Positions 51,531-63,656 of a stretch of 64,000 bases of DNA are shown here, piece by piece. This DNA comes from Tomocerus qinae. Lineage: Eukaryota > Arthropoda > Collembola > Entomobryomorpha > Tomoceridae. The notes below the pieces were generated by a model, which worked only from the letters and a program-made list of their open reading frames with translations, was not told where the DNA came from and ran no database searches. The translations under genes were made by a program, and so were the position numbers. Location of the stretch: the NCBI GenBank assembly GCA_020055645.1, contig CM034549.1:2046001-2110000 (forward strand), written 5' to 3'. The stretch's first letter is position 1. The number at the start of each line of letters is the position of its first letter.

Positions 51531-53824
51531 TAAGGGAGGAAAAGGACTGTTTACACATAATCAGGACAAATTATGGAAGGCACTTGTCAATGTTTCAAAA
51601 AAACAGTTGATTATAAGTGAAATGTATCGTAAATACAAATATGTATCAATCTTCAAGATCACTACTGCTAAAAAATAAATAACTGTAATGAACAGAAAAA
51701 TTATATTGGATTTTGTTAAAATAATATCCAAAAAACAATCATGGTGCCTACTATATATATTACTTACCTATATTAGCATATTGATCCATATTTAACCCGG
51801 AAGTTTTGTTATAATTTTTGAGTACCTACCTACCATATTAAACTACCGATATGGTCCTGATAATTATTTTGTCATCAGTAACCATATATGGTCATAAAAT
51901 GGCCAGTTGCTAAACCAGTTGTGTATAGTCTAATTTGCTTGATAGGCATACCGATATCATAGCACGTCATCTTAAGATTAAAAAAATGCTCACTAATTCA
52001 CAGATGTGGGTTATTAATTTTTATGACCTGACCTTGACAATGACAATTGTAGTTTGTAATCTCATATCAGTTTGAAAGATTTAAATAACTGATTGAGTAT
52101 CACATCACATTCTGCAACAAATTATTTTACCTCCTCTTACTACATCGTCCATATACTTTAATAATTCTATGCAGCTATTCTTTATAAAAGTCAAATACGA
52201 TTATGTATATAATATATATGCCACTACTTTGAGCAGCCGTAATCTTCTACAGATGTTGATTAACTTAAGAATGCAAGGTCAGAGGAATAATAATATTATT
52301 CATAAATATTTAATCCTTTCCTCATAATATGTCTAGCCAAACGAAATCCTGGCTATTACCCACCCTAGAGGTCTTTGGATTTACTTTTCTGCATTTATTT
52401 AACTAGGTAAACGACATAAATGGCACAGATACTGATAAATCCTTAAGAATGATTATGAAGGAAATATCAAAGGAAGCCTGACTGAGTTTGATTGAAGTGA
52501 TCATTAAAATGATATTTCTACCATTTCAATTGAGTGCTCAGTGTCACAAAGTCCTTTCAGGAACGAGTACAAACGCCATATGGACATAAAGCGCAGATAT
52601 GACTTATTTGCAGAATGTCAAAAAATAATGGAAGTTTTTCATTTTTGTCTGGTGCTTCATGGGAAATCTCTTAGAGAGGGTTCGATGAATGCACTGCTAG
52701 ACATTAATACAAACATTAGAGTTCTAGCATAACAAAAAGTAAGTGAAGAGGAAGGGAAAGAAGATGTCAGCCAGCAAGACAGCGTCATTTTCAGAATTGT
52801 TGTTGCTGCTTCTTAATGCTTTTGTATACGAAGGTTGCTTTGTATGTATATCTAACAAGACTATTGATTTGATAACCAGACGCATCAGGTATCACTCGGT
52901 CGGATCATCATCTGCCAAATCCATTTAAGTAGACTTCAACCAGTCTCCCTTTAACCTGAGACGTGATACTGCTAATTACAGCTTAGATGTACTAATAACA
53001 TAGCATAGCAACTGACATACATTGTACTTTGTACTTGTATCTTATTGTGCTTGCTTGCATACACTCCACTCTGCACTCTGCTCTACTTTCCCTCTGAGAG
53101 GGAGTGTAGAATTTCATAATTTCTGTAGAATTCTTTTGTGTGTGCTCGCTTATTGATATATTTCGTTGCAACTAATGTTTACGTGAGCACAAAGAGTACC
53201 TCGGATTCTAACTCAATTCCAATCCAATGGCCACTCAGGAGTCTTTCCCCTGCTTTCCCTTTGTTCATGCCCTTTAAAAGACAGTGACAATACGAAAAAC
53301 TGCCTCAGTGATTCTTCATTTGCCGAAGAACATCCACATAAAAACTCCGTTGTTGATTTGAATCCTTTAAACAATTGGTAGTACCTATTAATATTTTGCT
53401 AAACAGATAATATCTGATACTGACTAAAACTATTTTTATGTTGAATATTTATTGCAGTTAAATTCATTAATCATCAATAAATAAATAAGGAAATAACAAA
53501 AATAAGTACACTGCGTACTGATGTAAGTTTTTACGCTAGGTAATTCTATTTTTAGTGTCTGTTCCACTTCAATTATGTACGTAAACTCCCAAATACCCTT
53601 GCAGGATGTTATCAATGATGCCAATTATTTGATTCAATTCACATTTTTGTATTTTTAATTATATTTCTTACCTGTGGTGAAACTTTTATTAACAAAAAGG
53701 TAATGGTGAAAGCAGGGAAGGAGTTTTTGGGATGAGAATCATCTAAATAATAGACGAAGAGCTAATATCATTTTCTGGAAAATACTGTTAAGAAAATGTG
53801 ATAAATATTATTTGTTGTTTTCAG
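51531..53824. other. Non-coding DNA upstream of the receptor coding exons
   Basis: Two adjacent short frames (52541-52732 and 52743-52928) show no known motif. The stretch ends in the splice acceptor of the receptor's first coding exon, so at least its right part is probably intron. Confidence 0.45.
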
Positions 53825-53864
53825 ATTTTTAAAGTTCTTCGGACAATCTGATCCAGTTTAGAAA
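53825..53864 (+). other. 5' untranslated part of the receptor's first coding exon, with upstream splice acceptor
   Basis: A T-rich tract ending in TTTGTTGTTTTCAG at 53824 makes a strong 3' splice site 40 bases before the receptor ATG. The stretch after it carries an in-frame TAG at 53859-53861, so coding cannot extend upstream through it. This implies at least one non-coding exon further upstream, which I could not locate. The promoter is therefore not at 53.8 kb. Confidence 0.6.
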
Positions 53865-56800
53865 ATGAATGAGACAATGGAATCGACGTTTGGTCGGAGT
53901 AAAATTGGAGGATTTGGTTTAAACTCACAGATGCTGAATTTCGGTTACGAAGAGCGAGGTCGTGAGGGGAATGTGAGTATTGGGACGAACATGATGAACG
54001 TGAGTGAGTTGGGGGAGGGGACATTTTTGGAAGGAAACGTGACGGGGGGAGTTCAGTTCGAAGATCACACGGACGCGGACGCCTTGCTGTTCAAATTCAT
54101 TGTGAATGGAATCGGGATCACAATAGTCGCAATTCTGGGGATTTTTGGCAACGGACTGAGTGCGATTGTTCTGAGTCGACCACAGATGAAATCTTCGGTG
54201 ACGTGTCTCCTTCTCGGTCTCACGTTCTGTGACACGATGCTCATATCTGTCTCCATTCTCATTTATAGTTTGCCCTTTATCTGTGACTACACGCGAAGTC
54301 CTGCCATGAAAATCTACAGCAACATTTATTACCCGTTGTGGGTGCCCTACCTTTTCCCCATCAGCATTACCGGTAAGTTACTTTCAAGCATTCCACTAAA
54401 CGATCCCAATTATCCGTCCTTGTCACTCTCCCATCCCAATCACACAGATACTTCCACGCTATCCATACCTACAACAACTTCACTGTAATTACAAAAGTTG
54501 GTTTTCTTTTCTCTGCAGTTCAACCTCATAACTTCACCGTTCTTGTCACATTCCAACCCATTGTCATTCCACCAACAAAATCTTTCCTCCATTTTTAGAA
54601 AATATTGCTCACAATTACAGATCGTAGCTCTCAAACAATGTTTCCTTCTCAAACCAACCGCAATCAATTACTTTCTATGGCCTATTTATTTAGTATTAAC
54701 GATTTATGTTTGAATTTCTCTGAGTAGCTCAAACTGGATCTGTCTACCTGACTTTGGCTGTTACCATTGAGCGCTATATTGCAGTATGCCACAGGTAAGT
54801 GTCAAAAATCATTGATTCAAAGATAGTGTCGGGTCTCACGTAACTGCACGGAAAACGGAGGAAATGAGACATGACTCGAACTTGAGATTCATGATGTTGT
54901 TGGAATCGATATTCATTGGGATTAGAGAGTGATCTAACTATTTACTTGGGCTTTGCAGCTTGAGAGCTCGTTCTATCTGCACTTGGAGTCGTGCTCGGTG
55001 GTGTGTCATCATCGTGATGCTGTTTTCCATAATTTACAACGGACCGCGATGGTGGGAGGTGCAGGTGGCTAAGGAATTCGACGAGCATACCAACTTCACT
55101 TTCTACACGAACGACATGTCCGCTCTCAGAGCGAATCCCAACTACATCAAAATCTATATCAACTGGGCTTATCTCGTTATCATGTACCTGATTCCATTTT
55201 CCGGACTCGTGGCATTCAATTTGGCGATTTATCGACAGGTTAGTGGTCGCATGGTAAGCATGATAATCGAGTCAAAACGCCGTCCGTCAACTCAATATAT
55301 CATATCTTTCATGCTTCGTTTTATTTCCATTCATTATCTACTTCTAAATTATTTTTTACATTTGCAGACTCTTTTTGTACAGTTTTTTTCCATTTTCTTC
55401 AATTTACGCTTTTACTCACAAATAGTTAATTCAGTCATTTCCTTTATAGCACGTGTTATTAAGTAGAAGAATTTTATTGGTTAGCAAATCTTATGACACA
55501 AAAAATAACAGTAAATGTAATGAAGAAGCGGCATGTGGTCGTCCATCTGATATGGGCCATAATAGTATGTACCTATACAAGTTTATTGTGTACGCAGCTG
55601 TTTAGCAGGAGGGCAGAGGGAAGTATCCATTTCAGAAACTATAAAGTGTGATGTACATACGTCGAAGTAGGAAAAATATTTCTGTAACGACAAGTCGTAA
55701 AGAGACTTTGTTGGAGAAACAGGATCTGAGGAAAGGGAAAGTTGGGGAAATAAACTGTTAGCTTTGGAAAGGTCATACATGATATCAGTTCACACGCAAA
55801 ATATGTCAGTCAGTGTAGTTGGCTTTGGCAGAGCAAAGCGTGCAATAAAAAGGAAGCGTGTCATGTTGCGTATTAAGAGGGAGTCTTGAGTTGAGTCTGG
55901 AGATTTGTTTAGCTGAAATGTATTGTGCACTCGGAAATGAAAGTTTGTATGAAAGAATGTAACAATAAGTTAAGTAAGTTTATTTTTATCTAAGCTAACT
56001 GTGCGTAGAAATTCCAGTGGATTGTGTTCCACTTCCACTCCTGTTTGTTGTGTGTGGTTGGGTCTTGTGAAGTGGAGTGAAAGCTATCACTATCAAAAAC
56101 TTGTGTTAGCCTTCATCCCTTTCTTCCGCATCCTTCACTCCACTTCACTATTGTGCGAGTGAATTTGTGTATGTCTGTGCTGTGCTGCGTTACCATTTCG
56201 TTTATAGTCCATTAATCTTGTTGGGCCTTCACGTTACTTTACTGCACACAACAAAACAGACTTTAAGTCTTCCCCGACTCCTACGACTATGTAGGGAAGC
56301 AGAAATTTCAAAAAGACTGCCCGCATTGTTTTTCTTTCTGGGGTTTCGGTTACGCACGTTATTTTGTTATCTAAATCTCAACAAGACCACTAACTCTGGA
56401 ATAGAAAAGAGATGGATGGGGAGAGATATTATGATATAGGAGAAAGAGGAGCAATAAGGAAATGGAAAGTGCTACTACCACATGTATGGCACACACGTGT
56501 GTGCTCTTCGTACAAAACTATAAAAGTAAAGAAGTATTGTCTGAAGATTTTAGGTGAAGGATGCTCCGAGTTCGATAGAGATAATATATGTAAGAATGTT
56601 TTCTGAGCCATCCCATCTCATTTGAGAATCAGTCTCAGGCAAGCCAAAGCCCCAGCCAGCGTAAAAAAGAAGACTTCAACCAACAGTCACTCTCTTTTTC
56701 TTCTATGGGTGAGTCGGGTGAACAATTTGTATTTTTATTGGATTCGGGAGCGCAAGAAGTCACATCAGAAAGATACAAGGACAGACAGGATATACAAACA

Positions 56801-59800
56801 TTCGTTCTAAACTCAGAAGGAATGGGCAAAGCGAGAGGAATGAGACTATTTGTTTCTGTGGCTTTGACTGTGTGACTATTTGTAATATTGCATCTGCACT
56901 AGTACTATGTGTCTATGCATGTGGAATGGCATACTTATTAGTTAGTAGTATGTATGGGCGGGTGGAATGAATGCCACTATACACTCACAATACACGTACT
57001 TGCATATTATTGCTCTTCTCGAGTTGAGACGGATATTTCCCGTCGACAGACTCATTATCGATGCACATCCAACTTGACTGCGGCGAGCGTAAATCAATTA
57101 GGAATTCTGGGTCTTCCTAAATAATGACATTGAGAATGGAGAGAGATGGCACACGTGGCAGCAATATATACTTCTCCAGCTATTGTTGAGAAAGAAGACA
57201 TTTGTGTATTTGTATTATGTATCCATCCATCTGTGCTCGCTATAGAAATCCTCCGTCCTCCTCCTTTTCAAAACCTTCTACTCATCTGCTCCTAAATTCG
57301 TCACAATCCTACTTCTCCAGACGTGACTTTCACTTTCTCCCGCACTGAACTTTCTCCAGAAAATGTCTCTCTCTCTCTCTAATACGACGCTGATTGTTAT
57401 CTCATTTCCCTCCTCTCGCTCTCTGAGTTGGCTGCGAGGGAAAATTATGTCGTCTCACTTTCCTTTTCATCTGACTATCCATTTAATTCATTCCTTCGTT
57501 TAGTTCCAGCTTAGCTTTCCATTCCGTTGTGGCTGATGGCATACTTTAGATAAGTCTCGACTCAACAGTCACCACTCTTTTATCTATTCATCACTTCTTT
57601 CTTATTACGCACTGCGTAATTTGCAATCGGAACTCGCTCTTCCTCTCTCCTATCATCATATCACTCCCAAAGTGCAGGAGAAAGATCCTCTCTAGCTTTC
57701 ATCCTCATTTACTAACATCAAAATATCGTCTACTTCTAATCCCTCCCTACTACTTGCTTATTATTATATCCACATCCTACCATTTTTGCAGTACATCTCT
57801 TACAGATGTAACATGTACAGGCAAATTAGGAAAAACATCAAAGGACCACCATGTGCATTATTGCCAAACATAGAAACAAAAGCCTTAATTAATTTGCCTC
57901 TTTTGTCAGCTAAATAAATTCATTTGAAGTCTAATTGGCCTAACAGTGAATTTAATTATATCTTCATCTAATCTTTATATCTCATATCATTCCATTTCAC
58001 ATTCAGTTGTCAATTTAGATATTGCTTATTGTATTTAGTATAAACTTACATAGAATACAATCTCATTTGAAAATAAACTAGTAAACGTGTGGTATTACTA
58101 TAGATTCATATCCTTTGCTGTGCAATAATCTCGCCCTGTGTAAAGCAACAATTAATGCTTGCTTTGAAAAATTTTAGATCAATAGCACTATTTGTTAAGG
58201 AGTTGGACAATGTTCAAATTTTTAGTAGCTCTGATCGATGCATGCTACAAATTGCCTGTAATGTAACGCTTCATATGATTTCCACCCTTTTACTTTCGCA
58301 TGTACAACTTTTAGGGACGAACTTTACATGGAGAAAGTTACATATAAAACGATCTTTTATGCAAACCTATTTCCGATTTCTTGTTAAAACTCGTTTGCAT
58401 ACTTTTTGTCAAATTAAATTAAACATCAATATTTATGAGTTTTAGTATAACAAAAGTACCATGCTGCTTTAACACTTTCTCTGTTGTTATGTTAATCCCA
58501 TGCAGAACTTTCCCCGATACAAAATTATTGCATTCGTAGTAATGAATTTTTACCAAAGTAAAAACTTTATAAGACACTTGCCATATGAAAATGGAAAATG
58601 CTGCGTGTACTGATACTAATTTTAATACCACAATAACATTTGTTAATTGTTGCTTCATTGATTTTCAAATTTGTTTTGATTAGAATTTTGAACTTTTTCT
58701 ACCCTGTTTGCTGTGCTGAGGATGGAAGAATACATATAACTGATGAAATAAATTTAAATTACCAGGTGCGGAAAGCCAATCAAGAGCGCCAGGTGTTGTC
58801 GAAGCTGCAGCGTCGGGAGATGGGTCTGGCGACAATGCTGCTATGCGTCGTTGTGGTGTTTCTGCTCTGCAACGTCCTCCCACTAGTCAATAATATTCTG
58901 GAGTCTTTCTACGGCAAGTTTGTTGACCAGTTGGTGGCCATGTCCAATCTACTCGTCGTCGTCAATTCTTCAGTCAATTTTGTGATTTATTGCACGTGCG
59001 GCGAGAGATTTAGACGTTTACTCTTGCGACTCTGTAGAGACTTTTTATGGTGTCGACTTGGAGGGAAAAGCAACACGCGGAACAGCATTTACAGAAAATC
59101 CCAATTCTACAGAGGTCAGCATGGTGCGTACTTCTTTCTAACACTAATCCACTAACCCCAACAACCACACCATTCTCTATAGTGTTAGTAGTCCTGGATG
59201 TTCTGATTTCACTCCCTACATGCCAAGTTACTAAATATTACACCATCGTCCAAATTACTTTCTCCAGCTTTCTCTTTTTTACTTCCTTTCCATGAACTGC
59301 CTATTAATTCCCACTGTATCCTTCTGGTCTCCGCCGTTTCTATTTAGAGATAAAAAGTTCAGGTGCTTTTGTAGCCAGGCTTTATCTGAAACGGGCATGA
59401 AATTACTTGCGGCTCTTCCCTAAACAACTTTCTTCCTCCCTTTCTCCGCACTGCCTATATTTCAAACTAAATTAGTCTTAAATTGTTTCTTAGAAAAGAA
59501 TCACGCACTATTTCTTTTCGGGGTTAGATTACAATAGCTGTCATGTTACAAGCCCATTTTTTCATCATGCTCCAAACTTTGCCATGTAGATACTAAAAAC
59601 TTTCAAATTAATGCTATTATCATACTTTTTCTTTGGCCCCTTCCGTTTTTGACATCCATCTCTCTATGAATATTACGAAAAAAATCTTACTAACTATTCT
59701 AACTTTGAAAATTACTAAACCTTCCTTTTTACCATTTATAATTTGGTTTGGTGCATGATTTTTAATGTTTTTTCTATTTCTGAAAAGACACAAGGAATAT

Positions 59801-60329
59801 TACAATCTTCTTAGTTGATTTGCCAGCACGAGTACAATCGCAGCCTAACGGCATGGCTTCGCATCCGAGCAGTCACCTCCCTCCCATTAAAATTGGTCTG
59901 TACAAACTGGCTAAGAGTTACTTTGTAATTTAACTTTTTTGCCTCATTCCACTAAGAGTATAACAAAACAATTTTTTCAGAATCAATCAGTGAAATTCTT
60001 CACCTTTTTGCGACATTTCACTTATTTTAGGTTGATGGAGATTTCATGTAGGATAATTAAAATTGACTATACTGTGAACAGGAGGAGACTTTGAAGAAGT
60101 GAGTTTGGCGAGTGTAGCAAATCATACATGTCTGACGAGTACAAACGGAAGAGCGAGTAATGGAACGATGGTCGTTGACATTTCTGGAGAAAAACCTACA
60201 AACAGAAGAAATGTTTACAGAGAGAGAAACAAAACGATTCCGACAGCTCACGCGAATCCACAGAATCATAATTCGAATGGGAAATTGTATGCCAACCGTT
60301 GCGTTTCCACTCCTCTGACTCCAACCTAA
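53865..60329 (+). CDS. FMRFaR: FMRFamide-type neuropeptide receptor (class A GPCR), five coding exons
   Basis: Predicted plasma-membrane GPCR for FMRFamide-like neuropeptides. Coding exons: 53865-54372, 54728-54794, 54959-55238, 58766-59123 and 60082-60329. All introns are GT-AG and all phases agree, giving 486 residues. The N-terminus (1-76) carries N-glycosylation sequons at N2, N36, N45 and N58. TM1 is about 78-103 with GNGLSAIVLSRPQM, TM2 112-139, TM3 158-182 ending in ERY (184-186) and VCH, TM4 206-221 with NGPRWWEV, TM5 257-283, TM6 304-330 preceded by GLATMLLCVVVVF, and TM7 342-361 with NSSVNFVIYC replacing the usual NPxxY. These blocks match the family's hallmarks (Drosophila FMRFaR, from memory). 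The start is supported by an in-frame TAG six bases upstream and A at -3. Unusual: no cysteine at the top of TM3 or in extracellular loop 2. The exact ligand is not shown by sequence. The family assignment is strong; the C-terminal tail model is less certain. Confidence 0.92.
54373..54727 (+). other. Receptor intron 1 (between TM3 start and ERY exon)
   Basis: The donor is ACCG|GTAAGT and the acceptor CTGAGTAG|CTCAAAC, phase 1. The 355-base intron is pyrimidine-rich. Reading through the donor stays open for 38 codons (to 54488), which would truncate the receptor after TM2 if the intron were retained. Confidence 0.85.
54795..54958 (+). other. Receptor intron 2 (after VCH, cytoplasmic end of TM3)
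   Basis: The donor CACAG|GTAAGTG and acceptor GGGCTTTGCAG|CTTGAG leave phase 2 and rebuild a serine codon (S192). The 67-base exon before it encodes AQTGSVYLTLAVTIERY and VCH. It is short enough to be missed by gene finders but is required to keep TM3 and the ERY motif. Confidence 0.88.
55239..58765 (+). other. Receptor intron 3 (third cytoplasmic loop), 3.5 kb
   Basis: The donor is CGACAG|GTTAGT and the acceptor AATTACCAG|GTGCGG, phase 0, joining IYRQ to VRKANQERQ. That junction matches the uninterrupted family sequence between TM5 and TM6. The intron holds a TC microsatellite near 57365-57380, pyrimidine-rich stretches at 57240-57780 and several short chance open frames, but no recognisable gene. 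Reading past the donor stays open for 75 codons to 55466. Confidence 0.85.
59124..60081 (+). other. Receptor intron 4 (C-terminal tail)
   Basis: The donor CATG|GTGCGT and acceptor TGTGAACAG|GAGGAG join in phase 1 and rebuild a glycine codon (G405). The intron contains a possible phase-neutral cassette exon at 59827-59895, listed separately. The tail is poorly conserved, so this junction rests on splice signals and phase rather than homology. Confidence 0.6.
59827..59895 (+). other. Candidate 69-base cassette exon in the receptor C-terminal tail
   Basis: A pyrimidine-containing tract ending in TTTGCCAG precedes 59827, and GTCTGT follows 59895. The segment is exactly 23 codons long, enters and leaves in phase 1 as its flanking exons require, and stays open. 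It would insert 23 residues including QPNGMASHPSSHLPPIKIG, giving a 509-residue receptor. The acceptor looks good and the donor is weak. Nothing shows that it is used. Confidence 0.35.
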
Positions 60330-60825
60330 ACAGAATTCGGAGGGGAGTGAAAGCTCTGATGTTTCTCCCGACTCACACAATCGAAAATCCAATAGACTTG
60401 AACATTGACATTGACAAGTGACAACATATTTATCTCGGTATGGTTTATCAACAGAGAAGCAGCGAGAGCAGTCGCACTCTTTGTACTTGGGACACCGTTT
60501 CTTTGAAATACTCATTAGGCATACATGACTGGGTAGTTTCATTAAGTTGATATCGGTGTACAAACAAACAACGGTTTGTATTTACTGCCATTCATAAAGT
60601 AACACCAGCTGTATTACTAGAAAGAAAGAAGTTGTGCTTTACATACGACAGCGGAAGGTTTACTTATCATAGTATACGAGCTATTTTGTCTGTGTTATTA
60701 CAAAATGGGATGAAGAAACGAATTTGTACTGATTTTGAGGTAGAGAAACAACATTGTTCATAGACTTCGCAGAGAAATGGTAAAATTGTTCCAAAGCTAA
60801 AATAAATCCACAAGTAAAATTATTT
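60330..60825 (+). other. Probable 3' untranslated region of the receptor gene
   Basis: After the TAA at 60327-60329 no coding similarity is seen. The first canonical AATAAA lies at 60801-60806, so the transcript may end a little beyond it, giving a 3' UTR of about 0.5 kb. Confidence 0.45.
60801..60806 (+). terminator. Candidate polyadenylation signal AATAAA of the receptor gene
   Basis: First canonical hexamer downstream of the receptor stop codon, in an AT-rich context followed by a TTATTTATTG stretch. Placement is by motif only. Confidence 0.45.
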
Positions 60826-63197
60826 ATTGATGTCTACTTACTTAACATAACTACTGATATACTTACTTATATAGGTAAATACATTTGATGTAAATATATA
60901 TCATATTAACGTGTAAATGACATAGTGGTATATCTGGGTATATGTGAGCACAGTAATAGAGAAAATGATACCAGTGAACTCTGAACTGGCCTCATGAATA
61001 AATGGATCTCCATTTATGCACTCAGTAGGGACACTATCTCACCCTTTAACATTTAATAATATGATACTGTCTAAATGTATTTGTGCTTTAATCTTTCTGA
61101 CTATTAATTTTGTACTTCCTTACTGACTTTTATATTTGCTGTTACAGACTTTGGATATTTGTCTTTGTTGAGAATTCATAGTGGTTAAACCACTATTTAT
61201 ACATTATTCAGTAATATTATGTCCTGTACTATACGTACATCAACTAGTCCCCTTTATATGTATTTACAGTTAGTCTCTCTACATTGTTACAGTGCTTCTC
61301 GCAAGAGCTTTTTTAAATACACAAAGTAAGTTAGTAAAATAAAATGACTTGTCGATTATACACTAGTCTTTACATCAAGCAACTGGTAGACTTATGCCAA
61401 ACAATTATTTACGTGAAAGTACGATTAATATAGCTATGTATTATTATTAACATATTCGTATAATATAATAGACAAACTATACTACTACTTAATAAGTATT
61501 CGTCCCATTAGTTTAGCACAAATATAAATATAGGTAAGTACAGATTCAGTCGGTAGGTATAGTATTTAGTACTGTGTACAACTTACTGTAAATTATACCT
61601 ACTAGTATTTTTGTATCGTAGCTTCGGTATCACCTCTAATCATTACTAATGTTACTTATGTGTTCAAATCAACACTTGAAAATGTTAGAAAAAGCAGACG
61701 TGTAAGTTAAGTTGTAACTTGTAATAATGTAACCTTTACAAAGTATCTTGATATTATTAATAGTGTTATACATTATGATAGCAATGCATGATAATGAATA
61801 GTAATTGTACGCTTTAAATAAAAATTACATCAAATCTGCACTATCTGTTTTAAAAGAGTATTACTGGAAAAATAATTTCTTTTGTCTTCTTGGGTAAATA
61901 TATTTGTGGTAGTTAAAGGAAATAAACTTCAGTGCCTGCGCAGGGCATATTATCCCTAATTCAGTAAAGTACCTGTAAATATTCGCAGCCCACCATCACC
62001 TTCAATACTTTTGAGTCTGAGATATCACAAGCCCATACTTAGATGCAGATACCCATACATTATTATCCTTTTAATAACACTAACGTCATACGAAAATTTT
62101 TGCCACTCCAAAACATCGTTCGCATTACAATGGGAAAGTACAAAGTGAAAGGTTGATGAAAGTTAGAAATTGAGTTAATGTAAGAAAAGAGAAAGTAAAA
62201 CGTAAAGTCATTTTATGTCACTGATTACTGCTGTGTAGTTAGTAGTTCCATGTTGCTCTTAACGGTTAGTTGTATTGTGTCGCTGGCGATCCTTTCATCT
62301 TCTATATTTAGATGCACTTAGTGCATATGTCACACTTTACTTACCTGTAGACGAGGTCAACCGTAAGTAATGTGAGACGTTGACTACGTTTCGCTCGATT
62401 TTGTACAACTTGTGCTACCTGGACACGGCGAAAGTGTATTGACGCTGACGTCATCCTTCCTCTTCCATCGCTTTTTGAGTTAAGTCCCGAGGTAATTTAT
62501 ATTTCATGTGTGGCTCTGTCGTTTAGTCATTATAGTGATTTTACGATACATATCGTGTCCGTGGTGTTCTGCACTTATTGGGAAACGACACTGATTTACC
62601 AGCAAATCGTTAAGTCGTAAATTCCGACTGGAAAATAAAGCAATTCAATTTATGGTTCACCTTTCAGGCACCTATTTCTACATTTAATGGAAGCTTCATT
62701 TTGTATTAATAATGCTGACTATAACCTAAAATCAATGTACATAAAATTATCGTTTATGTACATTGATCTGATCTAAGAATAATTGCGTATCATAGATTTG
62801 ATGAGATTGCATATCATCATATCCTATTATGATTAGTTAAACGGCTAAACGTATCTACTTTTCTTATATATTTCTTTGTTTTCACGTATGGGATGAAAGG
62901 ACGTAACTATATAATCCTTCGGACTCAAGTTTGTAACAATTGTTATTGTAATCGTTTCACGCTGTCACCTACATCATAAATAGAAAGGTAACAAAATACA
63001 AAATTTCGAAAAAGAGCTATATAATGAGGTTATGAATAGCTTCCTGTTCGTGGTTTTTAATTTTGTCGTTGGTACCAAGAACTATAAGAAATAAACTTAC
63101 ACAAGATGATAGGTAGCAAAGAAAATTCAAATTTAATTTGCCTATCCAAATTCCAAAGTAGGTATTTTACTTACATACTTAAATAAGTATATAAAAT
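60826..63197. other. Gene-free AT-rich DNA right of the receptor
   Basis: Very AT-rich, with many TAGGTA, TACTTA and ATTATTA runs. Only the hairpin at 62731-62767 stands out. No coding exon is recognised on either strand. Confidence 0.5.
62731..62767. repeat. Perfect 15-bp hairpin with 7-base loop
   Basis: ATCAATGTACATAAA (62731-62745) pairs exactly with TTTATGTACATTGAT (62753-62767) around ATTATCG. Non-coding surroundings, function unknown. Confidence 0.8.
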
Positions 63198-63656
63198 ACT
63201 AGTGAACCCAGCTACGGGGCGAACCTAGCACTCTAGAGAAATTCAGCAGGCCACCCATCACAGTATAAAAACAGTTCCGGATCAAATGGAAGTACAAAAA
63301 CCAAAATAAAATCTGTAGATCGTAATATCCAATAGAGACTATTTTTAATAAACACCCCAAAAAGTAACCAAAAAGTTCAATACCATTAATTAACTTATGT
63401 AAGATTGTATTATTGTTTTGATGTTATAATAATTTATGAAACAACTCATTTCGGTGGTTTAAAGGAAGTGAGCATGCGCATTTTGCTTTAAGGAACCTGC
63501 ATATATTACGTGTGCAGTTGTTGGGGGGGGGGGGAGGTACCCAAAAGCGGATTTTGCGTTACGTAATATATGCAGGTTTCCTAGGCTCTCCTACCAGACA
63601 TACATAGATAGATTGGTAAATTTATTGCTTTATCTCTTCTGTGTTTATATTATAAG
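63198..63656 (+). repeat. Second, shorter copy of the same interspersed repeat
   Basis: About 460 bases, with the same start and end as 20370-21790 and block-wise similarity throughout. It contains a perfect 16-base inverted repeat, CCTGCATATATTACGT at 63496-63511 facing its inverse at 63561-63576, around a loop with a run of 12 G (63523-63534). The end runs into an ATAGATAGATTGG tail. Non-coding. Confidence 0.78.
63496..63576. repeat. Perfect 16-bp inverted repeat within the interspersed repeat
   Basis: Arms 63496-63511 and 63561-63576 pair without mismatch over a 49-base loop. The first arm is kept in the 20-21 kb copies (21073 and 21601); the second is present but altered there (near 21700). 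It may be a structural element of the family. Confidence 0.7.

Noticed and set aside
53821-54024. Minus-strand open frame over the receptor's first coding exon
   Set aside because: Shadow of the receptor N-terminus; the + strand has the family motifs.
58155-58445. 96-codon open frame inside receptor intron 3
   Set aside because: It is not needed for the receptor, which joins IYRQ to VRKAN seamlessly, and it shows no recognisable domain.
60057-60563. 168-codon open frame on the - strand
   Set aside because: It lies antisense to the receptor's last coding exon, whose frame, phase and stop fit the gene model. The minus product is Cys/Ser-rich with no known motif.
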